64,000 nucleotides of DNA from Colwellia sp. (lineage in GTDB: Bacteria > Pseudomonadota > Gammaproteobacteria > Enterobacterales > Alteromonadaceae): positions 47,874 to 111,873 of the forward strand of contig JAESPR010000128.1 in NCBI GenBank assembly GCA_016765685.1, written 5' to 3'. Within the stretch, counting starts at the first letter, position 1. Every line of letters begins with the position of its first letter. Below the pieces are notes generated by a model, which worked only from the letters and a program-made list of their open reading frames with translations, was not told the origin of the DNA and made no database searches. Made by a program: the position numbers and the translations under genes. Positions 21,832 to 31,665 of the stretch are shown in pieces.

Positions 21832-22890
21832 ATGACTGACAACTTTATTACAATCAACGGCACAAAAATTGGCCCCGCATTTAAGCCTTATATTATTGCT
21901 GAATTATCAGCGAACCATAATGGTAGTATAGAAAAAGCACTTAAGAGTATCGAAGTAGCAGCTCAGTGTGGTGTTGATGCGATAAAAATCCAAAGCTACA
22001 CCCCTGATACCATGACCATTGATTGTGACAAGGAAGACTTTCAAGTAAAGGGTGGATTATGGGATGGCTATAAACTGTACGACTTATATCAATGGGCACA
22101 AACCCCATTTGAATGGCATAAGCAGCTTTTTGACAAAGCAAAAGACGTGGGCGTTACATTATTCTCCACACCTTTTGATGAAACAGCCGTAGAGTTATTA
22201 GAAGAACTGAACACACCCGCGTACAAATTAGCTTCTTTTGAAATAACTGATCTACCACTAATAAAACGCATAGCCCAAACAGGTAAACCGCTTATTATTT
22301 CTACTGGTATGGCAAATCTTGAAGAAATAACCGAAGCCATTAATACTGCCAAAGAGAATGGTTGCAAAGAATTAGTGGTTTTACACTGTATTAGTGCTTA
22401 CCCAGCCCCTGTTGAACAAACTAACTTAGCCACGATTGCCGATATTAGTAAAAGATTTAATGTTATCTCTGGTCTTTCTGATCATACGCTAGGCACGGTT
22501 GTTTCTGTCACCAGTATAGCTCTTGGTGCTTGTTTAATTGAAAAACACTTTATCTTAGATAGAAATGATAAAGGTCCTGATTCCGAATTTTCTTTAGAAC
22601 CTGATGATTTAGCAAGGTTAGTTAAGGAAACCAAAGCGGCTCATCAAGCTATCGGGGTAGCAGGTTACGAACGAAAACCGATTGAAGAAGCTAGCATGAA
22701 ATTTCGCCGTTCACTATACTTTATTAAAGACATAAAACAGGACGAAATAATCACCAAAGAACATATTAGCCGAATTCGCCCAGGCTTTGGTTTAGCTCCT
22801 AAATATTATCAACAGTTACTCGGAAAAAAAGTAAATAAAGACATACCCCGTGGCACAGCAACTTCTTGGGAGTTAATAGATAATGACTGA
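21832..22890 (+). CDS. pseI: Pseudaminic acid synthase, NeuB family (PseI)
   Basis: PYIIAELSANHNGSIEKALKSIEVAAQCGVDAIKIQ, C-terminal SAF-like domain. Confidence 0.96.
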   Translation: MTDNFITINGTKIGPAFKPYIIAELSANHNGSIEKALKSIEVAAQCGVDAIKIQSYTPDTMTIDCDKEDFQVKGGLWDGYKLYDLYQWAQTPFEWHKQLFDKAKDVGVTLFSTPFDETAVELLEELNTPAYKLASFEITDLPLIKRIAQTGKPLIISTGMANLEEITEAINTAKENGCKELVVLHCISAYPAPVEQTNLATIADISKRFNVISGLSDHTLGTVVSVTSIALGACLIEKHFILDRNDKGPDSEFSLEPDDLARLVKETKAAHQAIGVAGYERKPIEEASMKFRRSLYFIKDIKQDEIITKEHISRIRPGFGLAPKYYQQLLGKKVNKDIPRGTATSWELIDND

Positions 22891-23584
22891 TAATTTGATT
22901 GAAAAACTCCCACTAAAACATAATGTTTTAGTGGTAGCAGCCCATCCTGACGATGAAGCGCTAGGCTGCGGTGGTACTATTGCTAAACATATTGCTCAGG
23001 GGGATTTTGTTTGTGTTGTTTTTATGACTGCTGGCGTATCATCAAGAGAGAATAGTTCAAATAATGATACCGAACTACGAAAATTAGCCATGGAGCAGGC
23101 TTTAGCTATACTCGGTGTTCATAATTTTCATTGCTATGATTTTCCCGATAATAAAATGGATTCTGTGCCGTTATTATCAGTAGTTAAATGTATTGAACAA
23201 CTTCTTAAAAGATATCAACCCAGTATTGTTTATAGTCACTTTTCCCATGACTTAAATATAGATCATAGGATCACTCACCAAGCCGTAATGACCGCCTGTC
23301 GACCGACAAAAGGCAGTAGTGTCAAAAAAATACTCTCATTTGAAGTATTATCGAGTACCGAGTGGCAATCGTATTCTACACCAAACTTTCAAGGGCAATA
23401 TATAGTGGATATTAGCCAATATTGGTCTAAAAAAGAGCAAGCACTACAATGCTATCAAGAAGAATTACGCAAGTTCCCCCATAGCCGCAGCCTAGAGTGT
23501 ATCGAGGCCTTAGCCACCCTGCGTGGTGCGAGCCATGGTTTTCCCAAGGGTGAAGCGTTTCAGGTAGAGCGAATTCTCGATTAA
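22883..23584 (+). CDS. PIG-L/LmbE family N-deacetylase
   Basis: VLVVAAHPDDEALGCGGTIAKH metal-binding motif. Confidence 0.93.
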   Translation: MTDNLIEKLPLKHNVLVVAAHPDDEALGCGGTIAKHIAQGDFVCVVFMTAGVSSRENSSNNDTELRKLAMEQALAILGVHNFHCYDFPDNKMDSVPLLSVVKCIEQLLKRYQPSIVYSHFSHDLNIDHRITHQAVMTACRPTKGSSVKKILSFEVLSSTEWQSYSTPNFQGQYIVDISQYWSKKEQALQCYQEELRKFPHSRSLECIEALATLRGASHGFPKGEAFQVERILD

Positions 23585-23657
23585 ATCATCAAATTAATAA
23601 TTATCTAAAAATAAGAATGGCATTAAATTTGCTTTTTATCAGTTAAAAATATTTGGA

Positions 23658-24851
23658 ATGATCAATATGCAAAAATGTACCGCCTGTAATTTACCAGAAA
23701 CATATGAAACCATTGAATTTGACGAAAATGGAGTTTGTAATATTTGTCGTCAAAAAATATTCAAAGATGAACAAATAGATTGGAAAAAGCGTGCACAAAT
23801 GTTGGCGAGAGTGGTAGAGAAACATCGCGGTAAATATGAATATGATTGTATTTTACCTTTCTCTGGCGGTAAAGACTCAACCTACACTTTATGGTATTTA
23901 GTTAAACACTTTAATATTCGCCCCTTAGTTGTACAATTTAACCATGGTTTTATGCGTGATACTTTATTAGAGAATAACCGCCGTACCTTTAAAAAATTAG
24001 GTGTAGATGTAATATCATTTACACCTAATTGGAAACTGGTTAAGCGTTTAATGTTAGAAACATTAATTCGAAAAGGTGATTTTTGTTGGCATTGCCATAC
24101 CGGAATTTTTGCTTATCCCATGCACATAGCCCTAAAATACCAAGTACCATTAATTTTCTGGGGCGAGCCTTCATCAGAGTACACCGCTTATTATAATTAT
24201 GAAGATAATGAAGTAGAGCAAGTAGATGAAACTCGCTTTAACCGATTTATTAATTTAGGTATCACTGCAGAAGATATGTACTCAATGATCAAAGATGATT
24301 ATCAATGTGATCCTCGCGAACTTATACCTTATACCTATCCTAGCCTTAGAGATTTAAAGAAGCTTAAATACCAATCTGTTTGTTTAGGCTCATATATTCC
24401 ATGGGACGTAAAAGCCAATACTAAAATAATTCAAAATGAATTAGATTGGCAAGGTGATCAAGTAGAAGGCATGCCGTGGGAAGAATACTCTTATGAAAAA
24501 ATAGAGTGCTCAATGCAAGGCATGCGTGATTATATTAAATATTTGAAACGAGGCTATAGCCGTGTAAGCCAAATGACCGCTCTTGATTTACGTAACGGCA
24601 GAATAGCTAAAGATCATGCTGACAAATTAATTGCTGACTATGAAGGTAGAAAGCCTCCGTCGCTAAAACTGTTTTTAGAGTACTTAGGTATTAGCGAAGA
24701 TCAATTTAATCAGATTGTTGCCAAAACGGTTGTACCTCCCTTTAAACCTGACTTTGAAAGTATGGAGTACGCACCGAAAACCAGTGACTTTGAACGTTGG
24801 TATCATGAAGACCCCGCAGACAGAGGCATAATAGCCAAGAATTCAGTGTGA
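23658..24851 (+). CDS. N-acetyl sugar amidotransferase (WbpG/PseA-like)
   Basis: CTACNLPETYETIEFDENGVCNICR zinc-type Cys pattern, PP-loop ILPFSGGKDSTYTLWYL; followed by hisH and hisF homologs. Confidence 0.93.
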   Translation: MINMQKCTACNLPETYETIEFDENGVCNICRQKIFKDEQIDWKKRAQMLARVVEKHRGKYEYDCILPFSGGKDSTYTLWYLVKHFNIRPLVVQFNHGFMRDTLLENNRRTFKKLGVDVISFTPNWKLVKRLMLETLIRKGDFCWHCHTGIFAYPMHIALKYQVPLIFWGEPSSEYTAYYNYEDNEVEQVDETRFNRFINLGITAEDMYSMIKDDYQCDPRELIPYTYPSLRDLKKLKYQSVCLGSYIPWDVKANTKIIQNELDWQGDQVEGMPWEEYSYEKIECSMQGMRDYIKYLKRGYSRVSQMTALDLRNGRIAKDHADKLIADYEGRKPPSLKLFLEYLGISEDQFNQIVAKTVVPPFKPDFESMEYAPKTSDFERWYHEDPADRGIIAKNSV

Positions 24852-24861
24852 TTAACATAAA

Positions 24862-25488
24862 ATGATAGGAATACTAAATATTGGTTTAGGTAATGTGCAA
24901 TCAGTTTACAATGCCATTTATGAAAATGGTTACGATCCTACTTTCGTTAAGGATCCAAAGACCTTAGCAAACCTTAGCCATTTCATTTTACCCGGCGTAG
25001 GTAATTTTAATGCGGTAATGCTACGCTTAGAACAACTTGGCTTTGTTGGTGCTATTAACAGCTTAATTGATAATGGCACTCCCACTTTAGGTATTTGTTT
25101 GGGTATGCAATTATTAGCAACAACGGGTGTCGAAGGAGGTTTATCTAATGGCTTAAATGCGATGGAAGGCAATGTGTCAGCCATTGCACCCAAAGATGAT
25201 CTGCGCATACCTCATGTTGGTTGGAATGACGTAAACTTTTGCCAAAGCCATCCTGTTTTTGAAGAAATAAAAGATGGTCGAGATTTCTATTTTGTCCATA
25301 GCTACCAGATGAACTGCCACCGCAGTGAAAATATTATCGCCACTACAGAATATGGTGATAGTTTCGTCTGTGTTGCCGCCAATAAAAATGTGATTGGCGT
25401 ACAATTTCATCCTGAAAAGAGTCAAAAAAATGGAATGCAGTTATTAGAAAATTTTTGCGAATGGGATGGTACTTTTAATGGAAAGTGA
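24862..25488 (+). CDS. hisH: HisH-like glutamine amidotransferase (specialised copy)
   Basis: MIGILNIGLGNVQSVYNAI, nucleophile GICLGMQLLA, HPEKS. Confidence 0.93.
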   Translation: MIGILNIGLGNVQSVYNAIYENGYDPTFVKDPKTLANLSHFILPGVGNFNAVMLRLEQLGFVGAINSLIDNGTPTLGICLGMQLLATTGVEGGLSNGLNAMEGNVSAIAPKDDLRIPHVGWNDVNFCQSHPVFEEIKDGRDFYFVHSYQMNCHRSENIIATTEYGDSFVCVAANKNVIGVQFHPEKSQKNGMQLLENFCEWDGTFNGK

Positions 25489-26258
25489 TAATGCTTAAAA
25501 AACGCATTATTCCAATGATGCTATTGCTTGATAAGCAGTTAGTAAAAACCTGTCAATTTGATACTTGGCGTAATGTGGGCGATCCAATTAAAAGTGCCAG
25601 CGTTTATAACTCTCAATACACTGATGAATTAGTACTACTTAATATTAGCCGCGAAAACCGAAGTTTGGAACAATTAGCACATCTAATCCCCGAAATTTCC
25701 CGTGTCAGCTTTATGCCACTTAGCGTTGGTGGGGGAATTAACCATTTTGACGATGCTGCTTATTTGATAAATCAAGGCGCGGATAAAATCATTGTTAATT
25801 CTAGTGCGTATCAAAACCCTGAATTAATAAGCAAAATAGCCAATCAATTTGGTCAGCAAGCCGTTATAGTCAGCATAGATATCAAAATAGACACAACGAA
25901 GAATAATCACTACCAGCTTTATTCTCATTGTGGTCAACAACGTGAAAAGGTTAATTTGGCCGAGCATATTGAACAGTGTCAACAAGCCGGTGCAGGAGAG
26001 TTTATGATCCAGTCTATTGATCATGATGGTATGATGGCAGGCTTTGATATTGAACTGTTTAAGCAAGTCATGGCATTAGCCAAAATCCCCGTGATTGGGT
26101 GCAGTGGCTCGGGGAATTATCAGCACCTACGCGAAGCATTTATTGAAACTAACATCAGTGCATTAGGCTGCGGCAGTTTGTTTAATTTTTCAGACAGTAA
26201 CCCTATTCGCGCTAAGAACTATTTAACTAACTACGGAATTGCTTTCAAAAAGGTTTAG
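25485..26258 (+). CDS. hisF: HisF-like cyclase subunit (specialised copy)
   Basis: KKRIIPMMLLLDKQLVKT, SVGGGINHFDDA, QSIDHDGMMAGFD. Confidence 0.93.
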   Translation: MIMLKKRIIPMMLLLDKQLVKTCQFDTWRNVGDPIKSASVYNSQYTDELVLLNISRENRSLEQLAHLIPEISRVSFMPLSVGGGINHFDDAAYLINQGADKIIVNSSAYQNPELISKIANQFGQQAVIVSIDIKIDTTKNNHYQLYSHCGQQREKVNLAEHIEQCQQAGAGEFMIQSIDHDGMMAGFDIELFKQVMALAKIPVIGCSGSGNYQHLREAFIETNISALGCGSLFNFSDSNPIRAKNYLTNYGIAFKKV

Positions 26259-26260
26259 CT

Positions 26261-27349
26261 ATGTCATCAACTTGTGCCCAAACACAGAAAAAAAACATGA
26301 ACTTTGCCAAACTGAAAAATATAGTATTGATTGGCGGTGGTGATTTAATGGTTGCCAGCGCCCAAACTTTAAAGGATTTAAACTTTAATATCAGTGTTAT
26401 TGCGGCTAAACGTCATATTAACGAACAGCTGATACTTAGTAATGAAACTTTAGCACATGCTTGTCAGAGATTAGCCGTTAGCAGTGATGTGTTAGATGAT
26501 ATCAATCAGTTAAAGGAACAAACGCTAGCAAATATAATTCCAAATTCAGCCATGGCTATTTGCTTTGGTCCCGCTTGGGTTTTTAGTGAACAAGTAATAC
26601 AACAATTTCAATATGGCATGTTTAATATTAATGCTATCCCTATTCCACATTATCTTGGGGGGGCTCACTATACTTGGCAATTACTAAATAACAATCGTGA
26701 AGGTGGCTGTTTTTTTCAACAAATAACCAATCAGCTTGATCAAGGTGGTATTTTTGCCAAATATCAATTTACTATTAGTAAACAAGCGAGTACGCCTGAT
26801 GACTACTTTGTTGAGAATGTTAAACAAGGCAGTCTTTTTATTAATAAATTGGCAAAAATGTTTATTGATGGCGATGATTTTTCGCCTACAGCTTATGCTC
26901 CGCTAAATGAAGATCGTATCTACTTACCACGTCTGAGAACCGATAAACAAGCTTACATAAACTGGCAATGGAGCGCAGCTGAAATTGTAAATTTTTGCCA
27001 AGGATTTGACGATCCCTACATAGGCGCTGCAAGTTTAGTAAACGAAAAGCTTGTACGCTTTAAAAAAATGAAACTACTCACTTTAACCGATAGTAATAAT
27101 AATAAAATAGCCGCTATGCATCCATTTTGCGCCGGCATAATTATAAGAAAAACTATTAGAAAAAATAATACCCACCTTGTCGTGGCTGCGATAAATGGTT
27201 TTATTGAATTAGGCACAGTGGTCAATGAACAAGGACAATGTATAAAAGATAAATTTAAAGAAGGTATGCGCTTACATACTCCACAAACAATGCTAGATGA
27301 TGCGATGACTTATCAAGTGATTATTGATAGTCAAGGCTTTAAGGACTAA
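26261..27349 (+). CDS. Formyltransferase-like protein 3 (methionyl-tRNA formyltransferase-like)
   Basis: FNINAIPIPHYLGGAHYTWQLLNNNREGGCFFQQITNQLDQGGIFAK. Confidence 0.85.
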   Translation: MSSTCAQTQKKNMNFAKLKNIVLIGGGDLMVASAQTLKDLNFNISVIAAKRHINEQLILSNETLAHACQRLAVSSDVLDDINQLKEQTLANIIPNSAMAICFGPAWVFSEQVIQQFQYGMFNINAIPIPHYLGGAHYTWQLLNNNREGGCFFQQITNQLDQGGIFAKYQFTISKQASTPDDYFVENVKQGSLFINKLAKMFIDGDDFSPTAYAPLNEDRIYLPRLRTDKQAYINWQWSAAEIVNFCQGFDDPYIGAASLVNEKLVRFKKMKLLTLTDSNNNKIAAMHPFCAGIIIRKTIRKNNTHLVVAAINGFIELGTVVNEQGQCIKDKFKEGMRLHTPQTMLDDAMTYQVIIDSQGFKD

Positions 27350-27351
27350 AC

Positions 27352-28743
27352 ATGAGCGTACTAGCATTAGTAGAAAAATTATTTCCTTTTAACTACTCCA
27401 TCACTGGTAGTGGTAATGACCAAGCTATAGCACAATATATTAATGAGTTAAACTTTAGTGTCCATGAATACGCTTCAGGACAAAGCTTAAACGGCTGGTT
27501 TATTCCTCATGCCTGGCAAGTAAATAAAGCTAGCATTTATCAGAATGGACAATTAATTTTTGATGCAAAAAAATCCCCTTTTGGCTTAGCAAGTTTGTCG
27601 CCTAGCTTTTCGGGTGAATTATCATTAAATGAGCTACAACAACATTTAACGAGCTGCGAAAACTTACCTGATGCGATGTTGTACCAGTGGCAAAATTTAT
27701 ATCGACCGAAAGAAATGACTTGGGCTATATCTATGCCACACCAACAAAGAATAAATTTAAGTAATGTTAGTTACCAAGTAGAAATAGAGACTGAACTTAG
27801 CGCTAGTACAATGAAAGTACTCGACTTTTTATTACCCGGAAAAAACAAAGAAACCATTATTATCAATGGCCATAACTGCCATCCTTTTCAGGCAAATGAT
27901 GATATTTCCGGTTGTGCTGTTGCCATAAGAGTATTACAAGCTCTAATCTCGCAAAATAACGCGAAGCAAACAAAACAAAAATACAGCTATCGCATTATTA
28001 TTGCGCCAGAATTACACGGCCCTATGTTCTGGTTAAATGAAATGGACAGTAAACAACAGGCATTACTCAAAGGCTGTATCCTATTAAAATCTGTAGGCAA
28101 TACTGCCGCTATGCGTTTGCAGCGTAGTTATTTAGGCGATCGAATTTTGGATCAAGCAGCACAGTCAGCTTTTGAACAACAGTATGGCAATTTTTCACAA
28201 GGGGAATTCCGCACTATTTATGGCAATGATGAAACAGTATTTGAAGCACCGCCTTATAATATTCCCACCATATCATTAACCCGGTGGCCATTTAATGAGT
28301 ATCATAGTAATTTAGACACCCCTGACACCTTGTCAGAACAACACTTACAAGACAGTGTCGACTTAGTACTTAATATTATTAACCATTATGAAAACAATTC
28401 GATAAAGGATGTTAGGCTACATGTAGAAAATAAATGTTCCTCGCCTGTAGTACTCCCAGTCGAGGTTACTACAAAGCTCAATCAACGTTATAAAAGAAAT
28501 TTCAATGGTTTGGTGTGTTTGTCAGCTTATGGCTTATATAAATCAATTCCGCAAGTAAGTAAAACAGGCGTTGATTATGATTCGATTCACGGTCGTTGGA
28601 ATAAACTGATGAACTGTTTACCAAGGGAAATAGAGGATAACATGACGGTTAATGATTTAGCCAAAAAGTATAATTTATCAGGTGAAGAAATTCACCAATA
28701 CTTAAGCCTTTGGGTTGAGCATGGATTGTTACTGCTAAAGTAA
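27352..28743 (+). CDS. Aminopeptidase-like Zn hydrolase with C-terminal winged-helix-like region (DUF4910/DUF2172-type)
   Basis: M28-like metal-site NGHNCHPFQANDDISGCAVAIRVLQ; C-terminal MTVNDLAKKYNLSGEEIHQYLSLWVEHGLL. Confidence 0.8.
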   Translation: MSVLALVEKLFPFNYSITGSGNDQAIAQYINELNFSVHEYASGQSLNGWFIPHAWQVNKASIYQNGQLIFDAKKSPFGLASLSPSFSGELSLNELQQHLTSCENLPDAMLYQWQNLYRPKEMTWAISMPHQQRINLSNVSYQVEIETELSASTMKVLDFLLPGKNKETIIINGHNCHPFQANDDISGCAVAIRVLQALISQNNAKQTKQKYSYRIIIAPELHGPMFWLNEMDSKQQALLKGCILLKSVGNTAAMRLQRSYLGDRILDQAAQSAFEQQYGNFSQGEFRTIYGNDETVFEAPPYNIPTISLTRWPFNEYHSNLDTPDTLSEQHLQDSVDLVLNIINHYENNSIKDVRLHVENKCSSPVVLPVEVTTKLNQRYKRNFNGLVCLSAYGLYKSIPQVSKTGVDYDSIHGRWNKLMNCLPREIEDNMTVNDLAKKYNLSGEEIHQYLSLWVEHGLLLLK

Positions 28744-28761
28744 ACAAATGAAGGTTTATAT

Positions 28762-29334
28762 ATGAAACAAATTATCATCGCAAGTGAGCAAATCTCCTCA
28801 GTTTATTTACAATCAATTAATGAATCAGATACCAGTGAAGCATATGTGCAATGGCTAAATGACCCACTGATTAATCAGTATTTAGAAACCCGATTTTATC
28901 AACAAAATTTTCAAACGGTTTTAGCGTTTATTCGCAATATAATGGCTAATCCACACGAGCATTTATTTACTATTCGCCTAAAAAAAAATAATAAGCATAT
29001 TGGCAACATTAAGGTAGGTGCTATTAATGTTCACCATAATATTGGTGAAGTCAGTTTATTTATTGGTGACAAAAATTTTTGGGGTAAAGGTATTGCTAGT
29101 CAAGCAATACAATTAATTTCACGTTATAGCTTAGAGCAATTACAGTTAAGAAAATTATGTGCAGGTGCATATAAAACTAATATTGGTAGCACTAAAGCTT
29201 TTTTAAATTCCGGCTATCAGCATGATGGTGAATTGGTTGACCATTATACCTTTAATGGTCAACCAATTAATTTAGTACAAGTTTGCTTATTTGAACATCA
29301 ACTTAATCTATTACCTGCAATTGATACTAGGTGA
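28762..29334 (+). CDS. pseH: GNAT acetyltransferase, PseH-like
   Basis: YVQWLNDPLINQYLETRF, GEVSLFIGDKNFWGKGIASQAIQLI, last gene of the operon. Confidence 0.85.
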   Translation: MKQIIIASEQISSVYLQSINESDTSEAYVQWLNDPLINQYLETRFYQQNFQTVLAFIRNIMANPHEHLFTIRLKKNNKHIGNIKVGAINVHHNIGEVSLFIGDKNFWGKGIASQAIQLISRYSLEQLQLRKLCAGAYKTNIGSTKAFLNSGYQHDGELVDHYTFNGQPINLVQVCLFEHQLNLLPAIDTR

Positions 29335-29350
29335 TATCACCTAGTATCAA
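29321..29350. repeat. 30-bp perfect loopless palindrome spanning the pseH stop codon
   Basis: TTGATACTAGGTGATATCACCTAGTATCAA. Confidence 0.98.
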
Positions 29351-29409
29351 GACTGAAGGGATAATTACTTGATTATCAACTTAACTATGCAGTTTTATAT
29401 TCAGGGATA

Positions 29410-31434
29410 TTAATATAATTTCATTTTTTGAGCCGTCTCTCTATTTTTAGCCAACTTATCAAGTAACCAAAACAAATGAGAGTGAAAGATGTCTAAAGCA
29501 TTATTTATATAATCTAGTTGCTGCTCTTTATTTTGATAACAGTATGCATTAGTCATAATGTTGGCTTGAAAATAGTTTACAGTTCCTTGTAAGAAACGAT
29601 ACAGTACTTGGGTTTCTTTATTAGACTTAAAACTCGCTATATATTTATATTGATTAGAAAACAATTGTGTTAAATGCAAACGTGAATTAATTTTTACCGA
29701 GGTTATACCCACTGCCAACTCGATGATTTGCTTTAATTTACCTAGTTTATCTTGAAACAAGTCATCTAAATTTAATACCTTAACTTCTTCTTGAGAAAAA
29801 GCACTACCGAGTAAGCTTTCAATTAAATCAGCCTTAGCTTCAATAGTAGACAATTTCGGAATGTCACTATACATCAACGCCTTAGTTAATTCGATATGTG
29901 CACCATTGCTACAGTTAAAACACTTAATATCATTATTGTTTTCCAATAAAATCTCTAAAGATGCTCTGGAGTTATCAAAATGCTGGTTAGTAGATACTTC
30001 TTTAACGAAGTTACCTGCTATTCTCATATCTGCCTTAAATTTTTCATGTTCAGCAATAGAACCCTTTTGATAATAAATACTGCCTTTAGAGTGATGATGT
30101 TCTTCGTCAATCCAACCAAAATCAACCCCAAATAAATATAGGGTTTTAAAACCAAGATATACTGCCGCAGCGGTTGCCGTATTAGACACCGTTGGGTTAC
30201 AAGCGTCAACGGCTGGATATTTATCCGCATCCAAAAATTCATAAAGGAAATCCATGCCACCATCTTTAGGTTTAGATAGTAAGTAAGCATTTTTAAATAG
30301 TTTTAATATTTTGGTATATACCGTGTTTAGGGCAATAATATTTATTTGTTTTAATTTATCTTTATGACCAATCGCATCTACCCACTCATACAGCTCAGCA
30401 GTACGTTCCATTTCTATATGAAAATCAGGTATGATGCCAGCATCTAAAATAGATTTTAGCGCTGTGCCACAGGAAAAAACAATCGCATTAGGGGTATTCT
30501 CTTTTATATAGGTTAACGTTTCATCTAATGAAGGACCATTACCAACAATAAAAACAGGTTTATCGCTAAGTTCATTTTTAAAGTGACCCTTGCTTAAAAT
30601 CAACGAAAATCCTGCATCAATATTGGCTATAGTATGATCAACACTGATAATTTCATCTTCAAAAAATCCCCAACCACTACTATATCGATAAGCTAATTCA
30701 TAAATTCGTTTAAAGGTTTCATCAGTAGCTTCACTACGATAATGACGATAATTAAAAAAACGAGCAATATTAGAAAAACCATGGCTAAGTAAAAAGACAT
30801 TTAAACCATTAACATATTGATTGGCATTGCCACCTAATTTAATAGTAAAAGCACCGCCAAGGCTAAAGCACCTGTCAATTATCGGACCAAAATCAATACA
30901 ATGCATGGCACAAAAAAAGCAGTCGGGGTCGGGTTCATATAAATAAAAACAACGGACATCACACAACTGAAATAATCGTTCTATATGGAAGCCAAGACCA
31001 ACACCAATCATGGTTAACAAATCCATATGTTGTTCGTGTTTTAACAAATTATACGTTGAATCTGGTTTTTCTTGTTCACGTTTTTCATAAATTTTATACA
31101 AGGCACTTTCATGCTCAAACAAACCTTCTCCATCTTTACTTAAACTATAAGAAAATAACTTAGGTTGGTCATAGAAAGCTTCTGCTTGCTTATAGCTATT
31201 TTTTTTTGCATGCTCCTCATAAACGAGGGCACCTTCTGAGACCATGTTGACTTCACCATTATGATCAAAGGTTAATTTGGCTCTAGTGGGTGAATAATTT
31301 TGATAAAATTCAAATATTTCCGGCATGAATTTTTTCATCACTGCCATATTAGTTAGAAAGGTTGCTCGAAGTAGCTTGGTTTGAATATCTAATTCAAAGT
31401 CGGAAATCTGTGGCATGAATAATCCTGATAACAA
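29410..31434 (-). CDS. maf: Motility-associated factor (Maf) flagellin glycosyltransferase, DUF115 family (start possibly MPQISDF, ~31416)
   Basis: PVFIVGNGPSLDETLTYIKENTPNAIVFSCGTALKSILDAGIIPDFHIEMERT, typical Maf/DUF115 core. Confidence 0.94.
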   Translation of the reverse strand: MLSGLFMPQISDFELDIQTKLLRATFLTNMAVMKKFMPEIFEFYQNYSPTRAKLTFDHNGEVNMVSEGALVYEEHAKKNSYKQAEAFYDQPKLFSYSLSKDGEGLFEHESALYKIYEKREQEKPDSTYNLLKHEQHMDLLTMIGVGLGFHIERLFQLCDVRCFYLYEPDPDCFFCAMHCIDFGPIIDRCFSLGGAFTIKLGGNANQYVNGLNVFLLSHGFSNIARFFNYRHYRSEATDETFKRIYELAYRYSSGWGFFEDEIISVDHTIANIDAGFSLILSKGHFKNELSDKPVFIVGNGPSLDETLTYIKENTPNAIVFSCGTALKSILDAGIIPDFHIEMERTAELYEWVDAIGHKDKLKQINIIALNTVYTKILKLFKNAYLLSKPKDGGMDFLYEFLDADKYPAVDACNPTVSNTATAAAVYLGFKTLYLFGVDFGWIDEEHHHSKGSIYYQKGSIAEHEKFKADMRIAGNFVKEVSTNQHFDNSRASLEILLENNNDIKCFNCSNGAHIELTKALMYSDIPKLSTIEAKADLIESLLGSAFSQEEVKVLNLDDLFQDKLGKLKQIIELAVGITSVKINSRLHLTQLFSNQYKYIASFKSNKETQVLYRFLQGTVNYFQANIMTNAYCYQNKEQQLDYINNALDIFHSHLFWLLDKLAKNRETAQKMKLY

Positions 31435-31476
31435 TTAATTGACACTGAGTGAAAATACACTTAATTATCAAGATAA

Positions 31477-31492
31477 AGCAAAATATGAGCCA
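31477..31492 (-). promoter_or_regulatory. Sigma54-like promoter of maf
   Basis: Minus strand TGGCTCATATTTTGCT, GG-N10-GC with TTGC at -12. Confidence 0.7.
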
Positions 31493-31630
31493 GAACAAGT
31501 GCGTATTTTTCAGAAAGTGAGATAAAGATATAACAGAGCATTTGCCGGTATACTCGTGATCCTTCAAAATTCTGGCTTAGAACAAAAAAAGACCGATGCT
31601 TTGGTTATAGAAAACGACCTACTTTAACGA

Positions 31631-31659
31631 TTGACGTTAAACGCATTGTGTTATAGTAT
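31631..31659 (+). promoter_or_regulatory. Sigma70-type promoter of higBA
   Basis: TTGACG-N17-TAGTAT just upstream of higB. Confidence 0.55.
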
Positions 31660-31665
31660 TTAGTT

